A stretch of DNA of 64,000 nucleotides from Brachybacterium saurashtrense (GCF_003355475.1 NZ_CP031356.1:1178001-1242000); one strand, 5' to 3'. Shown: positions 25,979 to 34,310, counted from the first letter of the stretch. Made by a program: numbers and translations. Notes: generated from the letters alone by a model not told the origin.

Positions 25979-27661
25979 ATGGCCTATCGCTTCAATCCGC
26001 CGCCGAACTGGCCGATCGAGGACGCCGGGTGGACCCCGCCCCCGGGCTGGCAGCCGGATCCCTCCTGGGGCCCGGCGCCCGAGGGCTGGAACTTCTGGAT
26101 CGCGGAGGAGACCGGGCCGGGAGCGGCCGACGGGACCGCCGCGCAGGAGCCGGCCGACGATGCGACCCGCGTGGTCGCCACCGGCGAGAACGCGGAGCCC
26201 GTCCAGGAGCTGGCCGACGATGCGACCCGCGTGGTCGCCACCGGCGAGAACGCCGAGCCCGTCCAGGAGCCGGGTCACGCCGCCGAGGCCCCCGACGGGC
26301 AGTACGGGGCGATGAACCCCTACGGTGCCGCGCCGTCCGCGGCACCGACCGAGGCCCCTCGCGGTCGCCATGCCGCGCCCGTCGCCGCTGCCGCCTCGGA
26401 GGAGACGGCGGCGTCGGCCCAATCTGCACAGGGCGCCGAGCAGGGCGATGCGACCCGGGCAGCGGCCGCCGGGGAGCCCGAGAACGCCGCCGACACCGCC
26501 GAGTACGAGGGCCCGGACATCGAGGCGGACCTCGCGCAGCAGACGCCGTACGAGAGCGCCGCACCGCAGCCGTCCGCCGAGGACGCACCGCGTACCGAGG
26601 ACGGGGCAGGCCAGGCGGGGAGCGCTTCCGAGGCCGCCCTCGGCGGAGCCGCCGCGGCCGGCGGCATCGCTGCCGGGACCGCCGCGGCACAGTCCACCGG
26701 CCCGGCCGATGCCGCGGCCGCCGGTCAGGGCCAGGGCCAGGTGCCGCCGGCGCAGGGTCACCCGCAGAGCGCCTCACCTGCCGGCTACGGGCAGTCCACT
26801 CCCCCGCCGGCCTACGGGCAGGGCTCGCCGCAGCAGCCCGCGCCGGCCTACGGGCAGGGCTCTGCCTCGGACTACCCCGCGCAGGGCTATGGCCAGGGGT
26901 ATCCCGCGCAGGGCTACGGCCAGGGATCCCCCGGCCACGACACCGGCGCTGGGTGGACTGCCTCCACCGGGGCGGGCGAGCCCCCGAAGAAGGGCTTCCT
27001 GGCACGGTTTTGGTGGGTGGGCTGCCTGCTCATCCTGCTGCTGGCACTCGCCGTGATCGTCGGCGGAGGGATCTTCCTCGTCACCCGCGCGGGCGACGAG
27101 TCCCGCGGCGACGGCACCTCCACGAGCGCCTCCCGGACCACCGAGGAGGAGGCCGCCACCGAGGAGGGCACCTCCGAGGAGGCCCCCACCAAGGAGGAGA
27201 CCACGGAGGACGAGGAGACGCCGCTTCCCACCGACCTCGCCACCATCGACCCCGCCGCGGAGGACGAGGCGATCGACGTCGCCGGCACCGACGGCACCGG
27301 CACGATGGCCGTGGAGATGACGTACCTTCCCGCGAGCGAGCTCGAGAGCAGCTGGGGCGGCACCGTCGAGGAGCCGGAGAACGGCGACGAGTACCTCGTG
27401 GTGATCGCGAAGATGACGGTCACCGAGGGAGAGCTCTACTTCAGCCCGGGCACCTTCAACGTGGTCACCCCCTACGGCGGCGAGGTCTCCGCCTCCGCGG
27501 AGACGTACGGCCTCAAGGGATCCGGCACCGACGGCCCGAGCGACTTCACCGCCGGCGACGAGTACACGCTCATGATGCTCTTCGACGTGCGTCGCGCCGG
27601 TGACCTGACGCTCGAGTTCACCACCTTCAGCGACGACTACTCCTGGGACGTCCCGTCGTGA
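25979..27661 (+). CDS. Single-pass membrane protein with Trp-Pro N-terminal motif, repeats and external C-domain
   Basis: The 560-residue protein begins YRFNPPPNWP and continues with GWTPPPGWQPDPSWGPAPEG, a cytoplasmic Trp/Pro motif. Next come a long acidic Ala/Pro-rich stretch with a perfect 20-residue tandem repeat (ADDATRVVATGENAEPVQE), then a GYGQG-rich stretch (GQGYPAQGYGQGSP). A membrane helix (about 343-365, WWVGCLLILLLALAVIVGGG) leads to an external Thr/Glu linker and a domain of about 120 residues resembling DUF4352-type beta folds. Function unknown. The next gene shares the N-terminal motif and overlaps by GTGA, so the two likely work together. ATG 25979 has a GGAAGG tract upstream. 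Confidence 0.75.
   Translation: MAYRFNPPPNWPIEDAGWTPPPGWQPDPSWGPAPEGWNFWIAEETGPGAADGTAAQEPADDATRVVATGENAEPVQELADDATRVVATGENAEPVQEPGHAAEAPDGQYGAMNPYGAAPSAAPTEAPRGRHAAPVAAAASEETAASAQSAQGAEQGDATRAAAAGEPENAADTAEYEGPDIEADLAQQTPYESAAPQPSAEDAPRTEDGAGQAGSASEAALGGAAAAGGIAAGTAAAQSTGPADAAAAGQGQGQVPPAQGHPQSASPAGYGQSTPPPAYGQGSPQQPAPAYGQGSASDYPAQGYGQGYPAQGYGQGSPGHDTGAGWTASTGAGEPPKKGFLARFWWVGCLLILLLALAVIVGGGIFLVTRAGDESRGDGTSTSASRTTEEEAATEEGTSEEAPTKEETTEDEETPLPTDLATIDPAAEDEAIDVAGTDGTGTMAVEMTYLPASELESSWGGTVEEPENGDEYLVVIAKMTVTEGELYFSPGTFNVVTPYGGEVSASAETYGLKGSGTDGPSDFTAGDEYTLMMLFDVRRAGDLTLEFTTFSDDYSWDVPS
26151..26270 (+). repeat. Perfect-frame 60-bp tandem duplication inside a coding region
   Basis: Two 60-bp units, 26151-26210 and 26211-26270, differ at only a few bases. 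Each encodes the 20-residue block containing DDATRVVATGENAEPVQE. The near identity points to a recent in-frame duplication. Confidence 0.85.
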
Positions 27662-28173
27662 CCACGGTCCAGCGCTTCAACCCGCCGCCGAACTGGCCGG
27701 AGCCGCCCCACGACGGGTGGCTCCCGCCGGCGGACTTCCGGCCGCCCCCCGCGTGGGGTCCCGTGCCGGCCGGGTGGAGGCTCTGGACCGCTCCCGCACA
27801 GGACGCCGGGCAGGGCGCCCCGCTGCAGGATTCCGAGGACGTCCCGGCCAGCGGGGCCCGTCCCCGGCCCCGGGTGGAGTCCTACCCGGTGGCCGTGCTC
27901 CACCCCGGCATGTGGGCCGAGAACCATCTCGAGGAGGAGGACTACGGCTTCCCGCCGGCCGTGCCCCGCCGGGAGCGGCCGCGGCTCCGCCTGGGGGTGA
28001 CCATCGCCGTCACCGCGCTCGGCGTCCTGCTCTCCGCGGCCACCGCCGTGGGCTTCGTGCTGCTGGTCGACGCCGCGGTCGAGGACCTTCCCGGGCTGCT
28101 CGGCGCCTCCTCCGCGCACCTGCCGGGGCCGATCACGAGCTGGGTCGGCGCAACGGCGCCGGTTCACGGATGA
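27658..28173 (+). CDS. Small membrane protein sharing the RFNPPPNWP N-terminal motif
   Basis: The 171-residue protein starts QRFNPPPNWPEPP and repeats the W-G-P-V-P-x-G-W pattern (AWGPVPAGWRLW) of its upstream neighbour. After a charged stretch with AVLHPGMWAENHLEEEDYG it has one membrane helix (about 117-140, LGVTIAVTALGVLLSAATAVGFVLLV) and a short external tail. No known domain. The GTG start overlaps the previous stop and its own stop overlaps the SURF1 ATG, so three membrane-protein genes are coupled. Probably a paralogous partner sharing a cytoplasmic interaction motif. Confidence 0.7.
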   Translation: MTTVQRFNPPPNWPEPPHDGWLPPADFRPPPAWGPVPAGWRLWTAPAQDAGQGAPLQDSEDVPASGARPRPRVESYPVAVLHPGMWAENHLEEEDYGFPPAVPRRERPRLRLGVTIAVTALGVLLSAATAVGFVLLVDAAVEDLPGLLGASSAHLPGPITSWVGATAPVHG

Positions 28174-29111
28174 GGGAGCGCTCCGCCCGGCTCCAGGTGC
28201 TGTTCAGCCGTGACACCCTCCTCGGCCTCGTCGCCGTGCTGGTCCTCGCCGCCGTCTGCGTGGCGCTCGGGATGTGGCAGTACGGCCGCTATGAGGCGAA
28301 GCGCGACGCCGCCGCCGTGATCCGCACCAACTACGACGCCTCCCCGGTGCCGCTCCAGGACGTGCTCCCGCAGGCGGACGCACCGCTGACCGCGGCCGAC
28401 GACTGGACCCCCGTCGAGATGACCGGCGCCTACTGCACCGACCCCGCGTGCACGCTGTACGTGCGCAACCGCCCCCTCTCCGGCGCGGTGGGGTTCTGGC
28501 AGCTGGTCCCCTTCCGCACCGAGGACGGCGAGGTGCTGCTGGTGGTGCGCGGCTGGGTGCCCACCCAGGGCAGCGACTCCGCCCCGGCGGACCCTCCCGC
28601 GATCCCCGAGGGCGAGATCACCGTGACCGCCCGGCTGCGCCCCGCCGAGGTGGTGCTGGACCGGGAGCCGCCGGCGGGACAGACCCACTCGGTCAACCCC
28701 GAGCAGTCCGCCGCCCTGATGGGCGTGGAGTCCGGCGAGCTCATCACCCAGGCCTACGGCGAGCTCGTCGCGGAGCAGCCGGAGGCCGAGCGGCCCACCG
28801 CGCTTCCGGCGCCCGACACCTCGCTGGGCCCCCACCTCTCCTACGCCTTCCAATGGTGGATCTTCGCGCTGTTCTTCCCCGCGGCGCTGATCCACCGCAC
28901 CCGGCGCGCGCTGCAGGACCTCGCCGCCGAGGAGCACGACGGCGCCGACGCCGAGGAGCAGACCGCCACGGGGACCCCCGCGGGCGACGGCACCCCGCGA
29001 TCCCGCACACCGCGCGGCACCGCGCACCGACCCCGCCGCACGGTGCACACCCGACGGCGGGGCCAGGACGAGGAGGAGGAAGATGCACTCATCGACCAGC
29101 AGGAGCGCTGA
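28170..29111 (+). CDS. SURF1-family cytochrome oxidase assembly protein
   Basis: The 313-residue protein has a first membrane helix (about 17-38), then GMWQYGRYEAKR, the family's G-x-W-Q-x-x-R-like motif. A central extracytoplasmic domain contains YVRNRPLSGAVGFWQLVPF, and a second helix ends in FQWWIFALFFPAALIHRTRR. The family helps insert haem into cytochrome oxidase. About 75 extra residues at the C-terminus are charged and low-complexity (ending EDEEEEDALIDQQER in part) and run over the start of the GDPD gene. ATG 28170 overlaps the preceding stop. Confidence 0.85.
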   Translation: MRERSARLQVLFSRDTLLGLVAVLVLAAVCVALGMWQYGRYEAKRDAAAVIRTNYDASPVPLQDVLPQADAPLTAADDWTPVEMTGAYCTDPACTLYVRNRPLSGAVGFWQLVPFRTEDGEVLLVVRGWVPTQGSDSAPADPPAIPEGEITVTARLRPAEVVLDREPPAGQTHSVNPEQSAALMGVESGELITQAYGELVAEQPEAERPTALPAPDTSLGPHLSYAFQWWIFALFFPAALIHRTRRALQDLAAEEHDGADAEEQTATGTPAGDGTPRSRTPRGTAHRPRRTVHTRRRGQDEEEEDALIDQQER

Positions 29112-29895
29112 CCGGCGCCGCAGGGATGCCGGGCGCTTCCCGCCCGGGCCGCGTCCGCGCCGGATCGCCCATCGCGGGCTGGCGCTCGACGGGGCGGAGA
29201 ACACGCTGCGCGCCTTCGAGGACGCGCTGCGCGCCGGGGCGGACATGCTCGAGACGGACACCCGGGCCACCCGTGACGGTCTCGCCCTCGCCGTCCACGA
29301 CGAGGACCTGCTCCGCGTCGCCGACGATCCGCGCCGGGTGGCGGAGCTGAGCGCGGCCGAGGCCGGCGCGGTGCGGCTGGCCGGGGACGAACCGCTGGCG
29401 ATGCTCGAGGACGTGCTGGGCAGCTTCCCCGACGTGCCCGTGAACATCGATGTGAAGGACGCCTCCGCGATCGGTCCCGCGGTCGCCGCGATCAGCCGCA
29501 CCCGCGCGGCGGAGCGCGTGTGCATCGCCGGCTTCGACGGCGCCGTGGTGCGCCGCACGATCGCCACGCTCCACGCCGCCACCAACATCACCGCCGTGCG
29601 CAGCCCGTCCCGCGGGGTGATCGGCGGCTTCCTCGCCGCCCGTGCCGTGGAGGCGCCGGATGCGGTGATCGCCCGCCTCCTCGCCCCCTACGGCGCGCTG
29701 CAGGTGCCGCTGTCCCATCAGGGAGTGCCCATCGTCACCGCGGCGAACGTCGCCGCCGCTCACCGCGCCGGCTGCGAGGTGCACGCCTGGACCGTCGACG
29801 ACCCGGAGACCATGCAGGATCTGCTGGTCAAAGGCGTGGATGGTATCATCACCAATCGCGTCGACCTGCTCTCCGCGCTGCTCGAGAGCACCTGA
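29083..29895 (+). CDS. Glycerophosphodiester phosphodiesterase family protein
   Basis: The 270-residue TIM-barrel enzyme carries RIAHRGLALDGAENTLRAFE (catalytic His-Arg and the Glu-Asn metal site), DMLETDTRATRDG and the second catalytic His in AVHDEDLLR. WTVDDPETMQDLLVKGVDG and IITNR end the barrel as expected. It hydrolyses glycerophosphodiesters to glycerol-3-phosphate and an alcohol. There is no signal peptide, so it is probably cytoplasmic. The ATG at 29083 overlaps the SURF1 gene by 29 bp; a later start is possible. Confidence 0.9.
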   Translation: MHSSTSRSADRRRRDAGRFPPGPRPRRIAHRGLALDGAENTLRAFEDALRAGADMLETDTRATRDGLALAVHDEDLLRVADDPRRVAELSAAEAGAVRLAGDEPLAMLEDVLGSFPDVPVNIDVKDASAIGPAVAAISRTRAAERVCIAGFDGAVVRRTIATLHAATNITAVRSPSRGVIGGFLAARAVEAPDAVIARLLAPYGALQVPLSHQGVPIVTAANVAAAHRAGCEVHAWTVDDPETMQDLLVKGVDGIITNRVDLLSALLEST

Positions 29896-29899
29896 GCCG

Positions 29900-29930
29900 C
29901 CGGATCCGTCGACACCGGGAACAGATCCGG
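29900..29930. terminator. Inverted repeat after the SURF1-GDPD operon
   Basis: CCGGATC (29900-29906) pairs with GATCCGG (29924-29930) over a 17-nt loop, just after the GDPD stop. It overlaps the sigma-R-type -35 of rbpA, so it may be a terminator, a regulatory site, or coincidence. Confidence 0.3.
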
Positions 29931-29943
29931 CCCGGCCGGCGTT
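29918..29943 (+). promoter_or_regulatory. Sigma-R/SigH-type promoter of rbpA
   Basis: GGAAC (29918-29922) and GTT (29941-29943) are separated by exactly 18 nt, matching the GGAAT-N18-GTT consensus of thiol-stress ECF sigma factors in actinobacteria. rbpA is a known sigma-R target in Streptomyces. The leader would be about 75 nt. Confidence 0.65.
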
Positions 29944-30023
29944 GAGAGCGTCGGGCGCACCACCCACAGACCTCACCGGACGGCGCACCGTCCGCCCCCA
30001 CCCCGGCAGGAAGCGAGAACCGC

Positions 30024-30374
30024 ATGAACAGCCGCAGCCTGCGAGGCACCCGACTGGGCTCCCTCTCCATGGAGACCGACGAGGGCGTCCTCGCCGCACC
30101 GCGCCAGGAGGCCGTCTACGACTGCCCCAACGGCCACGCGATCATCCTCCCCTTCTCGGTGGAGGCCGATGTGCCCGCCGTCTGGGAGTGCCGCTGCGGC
30201 GCCACCGCGGTGCTGCGCGATCACGAGAAGCCCGAGGAGAAGCCCGGCAAGCCCGTGCGCACCCACTGGGACATGCTGCTCGAGCGCCGCAGCGAGAAGG
30301 ACCTCCAGGTGCTCCTCGACCAGCGCCTGGAGCTGCTGCGCGCCGGCAAGCTGCACCAGCGCCGCAACCTCTGA
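30024..30374 (+). CDS. rbpA: RNA polymerase-binding protein RbpA
   Basis: The 116-residue protein matches RbpA across its length. RGTRLGSLSMETDEG is the N-terminal tail, YDCPNGHAIILPFS...WECRCGA is the zinc-site core domain (Cys-x-x-x-His and Cys-x-Cys), and KPVRTHWDMLLERRSEKDL is the linker and sigma-interaction domain. It binds RNA polymerase with the principal sigma factor, stabilises open complexes and confers some rifampicin tolerance. AGGAAGCGAG upstream of ATG 30024 is the ribosome site. A sigma-R-type promoter lies in the gap, and a strong hairpin follows. Confidence 0.96.
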   Translation: MNSRSLRGTRLGSLSMETDEGVLAAPRQEAVYDCPNGHAIILPFSVEADVPAVWECRCGATAVLRDHEKPEEKPGKPVRTHWDMLLERRSEKDLQVLLDQRLELLRAGKLHQRRNL

Positions 30375-30393
30375 CCGCGCGCGCTCCACACAC

Positions 30394-30433
30394 AGCGCCC
30401 CCGCCCCGCCGTGACGGCAGGGACGGGGGCGCT
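30394..30433. terminator. Strong bidirectional hairpin between rbpA and fxsA
   Basis: AGCGCCCCCG (30394-30403) pairs with CGGGGGCGCT (30424-30433), with further pairing inside around GCCGTGACGGC. It sits between two convergent genes. Confidence 0.75.
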
Positions 30434-30462
30434 CGTGGTGTCAGGGGCGTCGGAGGGACCGC

Positions 30463-31044
30463 TCAGGGCTGGATCAGGGTGGGCGGTGCACCGTCGTCGG
30501 TGCCCTCGTCGCGCGGGCGCGCCTCCCGGGGGCGGTTCTCGAGGATGATCTCCCCGTCGATCACGCCGGCGCCGGAGCGGCGGTAGAGCACGGAGCGCCC
30601 GGCACCGCCGCCGCTCAGCCCCATCGCCCGCACGGAGCGGCGCTGCACCGGGGTGAGCAGCAGCACGAACCCCACCAGGTCGGTGACCACGCCCGGGAAG
30701 AAGAAGAACAGCGCCGCGAGCAGGGTGAAGGCCGGGCGGGAGAGGTGCTGCTGCACGTCCCCGCGCCCCGTGGCGGCACGCAGCAGGGAGCGCAGCCGGG
30801 TGAAGGACTGCTGCCCGGCGGCGACCAGCAGCGCGATGCCGATCACCCAGCCCACGGCGATGATCAGCACGGCCCACCAGAGGCTGGTGTTCACGCCGAT
30901 CACCACCAGCAGCGTGATCTCCACCAGTCCCAGGGCGACGATGCCCAGCGGCACCGCGGAGCCCCATCGGGAGGCGCCGGGAGAGTCCCCGGCGGGAGTG
31001 CGGCGCGCGGACGCGCCCTGACTGCTTCCGGACTGTGCGGACAC
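30463..31044 (-). CDS. FxsA-family cytoplasmic membrane protein
   Basis: The 193-residue protein has two N-terminal membrane helices and a third region LLAALFFFFPGVVTDLVGFVLLL, the characteristic FxsA block with the F-P-G-x-x-x-D motif. The C-terminus reads VIDGEIILENRP, also typical. FxsA overproduction relieves F-plasmid exclusion of phage T7 in E. coli; the physiological role is unknown. The GTG at 31044 has a GGAAGGGGG tract. Last gene of the lnt-ppm1 run on the minus strand. Confidence 0.85.
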   Translation of the reverse strand: MSAQSGSSQGASARRTPAGDSPGASRWGSAVPLGIVALGLVEITLLVVIGVNTSLWWAVLIIAVGWVIGIALLVAAGQQSFTRLRSLLRAATGRGDVQQHLSRPAFTLLAALFFFFPGVVTDLVGFVLLLTPVQRRSVRAMGLSGGGAGRSVLYRRSGAGVIDGEIILENRPREARPRDEGTDDGAPPTLIQP

Positions 31045-31082
31045 GGCGGAGCCCCCTTCCCGAGGCGTCGAACCCGGCCAGA

Positions 31083-31829
31083 CTAGCGCAGGGCCTTGCG
31101 AAGCCCCTGGACGGGACGTGACAGTCCCCAGGACGTCACCTTCACCAGCGCCTCCCGAACGATCGCGGAGGACATCTTGCTCGCCCCCTCGGCGCGCTCG
31201 TCGAAGTCGATCGGCACCTCCGCGATCACGGCGCCCAGCGCGCGGGCGCGCCGGGTCATGTCCACCTGGAAGCAGTAGCCCTGGGAGGCGACGTCCTGCG
31301 CGATCACCCGCGCGAGCAGCTCCGCGCGGAACAGGCGATAACCGGCGGTGGCATCGGCGACCCCGAGACCGAGCAGCGCCCGCACGTACAGGTTCGCGCC
31401 GCGGGAGAGCAGCAGGCGCCGCAGCGGCCAGTCGTGCACCCGCCCGCCCGGCACCCAGCGGGACCCGATCGCGAGATCGGCGCCCCCGGCCATCGCCTCC
31501 AGCAGGCGCGGCAGCTGCTCGGGACGATGCGAGGCGTCCGCATCCATCTCCCCCAGCTGTGCGTATCCCCGCTCCAGTCCCCAGGCGAAGCCGGCGAGGT
31601 AGGCCGGGCCCAGGCCCTCCTTCCCCGCCCGGTGCAGCACGTGCACCGCCGGGTCCTGCGCGGCGACGCCCTCGGCCCACTCCCCCGTGCCGTCCGGGGA
31701 GGAGTCGTCGACGACGAGCACGTCCACCTCGGGCACCGCGGCGCGGAGCCTGGCGAGCGTGCCCGGCAGCGCCTCGCGCTCGTCATAGGTGGGGATCACG
31801 ATCAGCGTGGAGGGCGGCGCCGGATCCAT
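31083..31829 (-). CDS. ppm1: Polyprenol-phosphate mannosyltransferase (GT2, Ppm1-type)
   Basis: The 248-residue GT2 enzyme starts TLIVIPTYDEREALPGTL and has VVDDSSPDGTGEWAEG and MDADASHRPEQLP (the D-x-D metal/nucleotide site). There are no membrane helices, which is the DPM1/Ppm1 soluble type. It makes polyprenyl-phosphomannose from GDP-mannose for protein and glycolipid mannosylation. In Mycobacterium tuberculosis Ppm1 is fused to Lnt; here the two are separate adjacent genes, with lnt ending 2 nt before this ATG. A GTG at 31835 overlapping the lnt stop is an equally possible start. Confidence 0.87.
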   Translation of the reverse strand: MDPAPPSTLIVIPTYDEREALPGTLARLRAAVPEVDVLVVDDSSPDGTGEWAEGVAAQDPAVHVLHRAGKEGLGPAYLAGFAWGLERGYAQLGEMDADASHRPEQLPRLLEAMAGGADLAIGSRWVPGGRVHDWPLRRLLLSRGANLYVRALLGLGVADATAGYRLFRAELLARVIAQDVASQGYCFQVDMTRRARALGAVIAEVPIDFDERAEGASKMSSAIVREALVKVTSWGLSRPVQGLRKALR

Positions 31830-31831
31830 GC

Positions 31832-33487
31832 TCACCGCCCCCGCCTCCCGCGACGCGACCGGGCCACCGCCCGCCGACCGGAGCCCAGCGCCCCGAGCAG
31901 ACCCAGCAGGCCCAGCGCGCTCAGGCCCACCGCGATCCACGGACCTGCCGCCATCGCCGGCGTGATGCCGGTGCGCAGCGGCACGTCCGTCACCATCGCG
32001 CCCTGGTCCCAGTGGCCCACGACGTCGAGGCGACGTCCTTCGGGGGTGAACACCGCCGAGTGGCCCACGGTGGAGATGTGGACCACGCTGCGGCCGGAGG
32101 TCACCGCCATCACCTTCGCCTGCGCGAGCTGCTGGATCGCCTCGTGCGAGTCGCCGAACAGGGCGTTGTTGGACTGCACCACGATCATCTCCGCGCCGTC
32201 GTCGACCACGTCCTGCACCAGGGCGTCGTAGGCGATCTCGAAGCAGATCAGGATCCCCACACGGCCCTCGCCCTGGTCGAGGGCGGCAAGGTCCATCACC
32301 CCCACCTCCTCGCCCGGGATCATGTCCAGCGAGACGAGATCCACCTTGTCGGTGACGGTGCGGAAGAGGTCCCGCATCGGGATGTACTCGCCGAAGGGCA
32401 CCGGATGGCGCTTGGAGTAGGCGTAGGGGGTGGTCTCCTCCGGGGTGAACAGCACCGACTGGTTCAGCCGCTCGGTCTCTCCCACCCGCACCTGCGTGCC
32501 CACCAGCACCGGCGCGTCGGCGTCCTGGGCGGCCCGGGTCAGCGGCCGGGCGAGTGCCGGGTCCTGGCGCGGATCCCAGCCCGTGGAGTCCTCGGGCCAG
32601 ACGATGAGGTCCAGCGCGGTCTCGTCCTCCGCAGCGGCGTCGATCACGTCCCGCGTCACCGCGAGGTGGTTGTCGAAGACGTCGTCCGGCATCGTGAAGG
32701 AGACGGGATCGATCTCGCCCATCGATCCCTGGATCGCGGCGACCCGCAGCGAGGGCCTGTCGGCCGGCGCGCGATTCATCGGATGGGGCACCACCACGGT
32801 GGCGAGCACGGCCGCGACCGCGACCGCGATCGGCCACACCCCCGCCAGGCCGGTGAGGCCGCGACGCCGACGGCCCAGCAGGGCCAGCACCCCGCCCAGC
32901 AGCAGCTGGCCGAGCATCGCCGCCACGAAGCTCAGCCCCGCCAGGCCGATCCAGGGGCCCAGGTTCAGCAGCGGCGACTGCGCGAGGGCGAAGGCGCTCG
33001 AGGCCCAGGGCAGGCCGCCCCACGGCGCCGTGCCGCGCAGCGTCTCCACCCCCACCCACAGCGCGGAGACCACGACGGCGCTGCCGATGCCCAGCCCCCG
33101 CCGCACCATGACCGCCCGGGCCAGCAGACCGAACAGCACCGAGTACAGCGCCTCGAACACGCCCAGCGCGATCCACGGCATCGTCCCGGCGTAGGTGCTC
33201 GCCCAGTGCGTGAGCGGCACGCACAGCGCCAGCCCCCACAGCAGGGAGACGAGCACCGCGACCGCCGTCGAGCGCACCAGCAGCCCCGCGCCCAGCAGCG
33301 CGATCCCCACCGGCAGCAGCATCCACAGGTCGTACGGCGGGAAGGCCAGCAGCACGCACACCCCGCCGAGCACGCCGCACAGCAGCGCGACCGGCCACGG
33401 GGTGGGGGTCACCTCGTCGAGGTCGCGGCCCCGCGACCGCGCGGTGGGACCGCTCCGCCTCGCCGCCGCAGCGGTCGGGGCCGTCAC
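31832..33487 (-). CDS. lnt: Apolipoprotein N-acyltransferase
   Basis: The 551-residue membrane enzyme has about six N-terminal helices, then a nitrilase-like external domain, then a last helix near the C-terminus. The Glu-Lys-Cys triad is visible as VWPEDS, YSKRHPVPFGEY and ILICFEIAYD. It N-acylates the lipid-modified Cys of lipoproteins, completing triacylation. The N-terminal tail is Arg/Ala-rich, and the C-terminus ends in a basic run. GTG 33487 overlaps the previous stop (GTGA). Its neighbours in the surface-glycan and lipoprotein run (ppm1) fit an envelope role. Confidence 0.93.
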   Translation of the reverse strand: MTAPTAAAARRSGPTARSRGRDLDEVTPTPWPVALLCGVLGGVCVLLAFPPYDLWMLLPVGIALLGAGLLVRSTAVAVLVSLLWGLALCVPLTHWASTYAGTMPWIALGVFEALYSVLFGLLARAVMVRRGLGIGSAVVVSALWVGVETLRGTAPWGGLPWASSAFALAQSPLLNLGPWIGLAGLSFVAAMLGQLLLGGVLALLGRRRRGLTGLAGVWPIAVAVAAVLATVVVPHPMNRAPADRPSLRVAAIQGSMGEIDPVSFTMPDDVFDNHLAVTRDVIDAAAEDETALDLIVWPEDSTGWDPRQDPALARPLTRAAQDADAPVLVGTQVRVGETERLNQSVLFTPEETTPYAYSKRHPVPFGEYIPMRDLFRTVTDKVDLVSLDMIPGEEVGVMDLAALDQGEGRVGILICFEIAYDALVQDVVDDGAEMIVVQSNNALFGDSHEAIQQLAQAKVMAVTSGRSVVHISTVGHSAVFTPEGRRLDVVGHWDQGAMVTDVPLRTGITPAMAAGPWIAVGLSALGLLGLLGALGSGRRAVARSRRGRRGR

Positions 33488-34275
33488 GGGGCGGCCTGCC
33501 CGAGCCCGTCGTGGAGGATCCGCCCCTCCACCACCGTGCGCAGCGCGCGCGGGGTGCCCTGGTCGATGTCCGGCAGGAGCGGGGTGCGGGAGCGGGGATC
33601 GGTGGACCAGCTGTCCACCCTCTCGGCGGCCGAGCGCACCGTGAGGTCCCACGGCTCCCACACCACGAAGGTGGCCGGCAGGCCGGTGCGCAGGGAGCCG
33701 GGGTGCCGGTTCCCCGCCACGCGCTGGCCGCCGCGGGTGGCGGCCAGGAAGGCCGCGCGGTCGCTGATGCGCTGCGCCGCGGGAGCGGTGCGGGCGGCGC
33801 CGCGCACCCAGTCCCACGGATCGCGGGCCGCGGCCTCCGCGGCGGAGCCGAAGGCCAGCGGTGTGCCGTCGGCCAGCAGGTCCAGGTAGTCGGCGCTCTC
33901 GGTCACCGGCGCGACCACCCGCACCCCGTCCCGGGTGCCGGTGGGGCCGGGCAGGCGCAGCACGATCCCGCGGGCGGCCGCGGCGGCCAGCCCGGCCGGG
34001 TCGGGGGCGGTGCCGTCGGCCGTGGCGGCCGCGTCCACGAATCCGGGGGTGACCAGGCAGCCGGTGGCGTCCACGGCGGGCACGTCGCCGTGCAGCACAT
34101 GGGCGGAGTCCTCCGGCCCGGTCCAGGCGATCAGCCCGTCCACCACGAGCATCGCCGAGGCCTCCGGGTCCTCCGCGCTGTAGAGCACGATGCCCGTGTA
34201 CAGCGTGGGCGGGGCAGGCTCCGGCGAGGCGGGGCCGTGCTCGGTGCCGGGGGCGGGGGTCTCGTCTGTGCTCAC
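33484..34275 (-). CDS. Amidohydrolase-like protein lacking metal ligands
   Basis: The 263-residue protein resembles the ends of an amidohydrolase. It has an N-terminal beta-sandwich (LYTGIVLYSAEDPEASAMLVVDGLIAWTG), then VTPGFVDAAATADG where a true enzyme has the metal-binding His-x-His. The C-terminal LPATFVVWEPWDLTVRS...RTVVEGRILHDG is the second sandwich half. The TIM barrel is largely missing and no other metal ligands are seen. It is probably not a hydrolase. It sits between helY and lnt, overlapping lnt by GTGA. GTG 34275 has only a weak upstream AGAG. Function unknown. Confidence 0.6.
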   Translation of the reverse strand: MSTDETPAPGTEHGPASPEPAPPTLYTGIVLYSAEDPEASAMLVVDGLIAWTGPEDSAHVLHGDVPAVDATGCLVTPGFVDAAATADGTAPDPAGLAAAAARGIVLRLPGPTGTRDGVRVVAPVTESADYLDLLADGTPLAFGSAAEAAARDPWDWVRGAARTAPAAQRISDRAAFLAATRGGQRVAGNRHPGSLRTGLPATFVVWEPWDLTVRSAAERVDSWSTDPRSRTPLLPDIDQGTPRALRTVVEGRILHDGLGQAAP

Positions 34276-34310
34276 GTCTCTCAGCCTCTCGCGCTCTCCT
34301 GGAAGGCGGC

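Noticed and set aside
26151..26270. CRISPR-like direct repeats
   Set aside because: Only two contiguous copies with no spacers, in frame inside a coding sequence.
30375..30462. Small gene between rbpA and fxsA
   Set aside because: The gap is filled by the bidirectional terminator hairpin.
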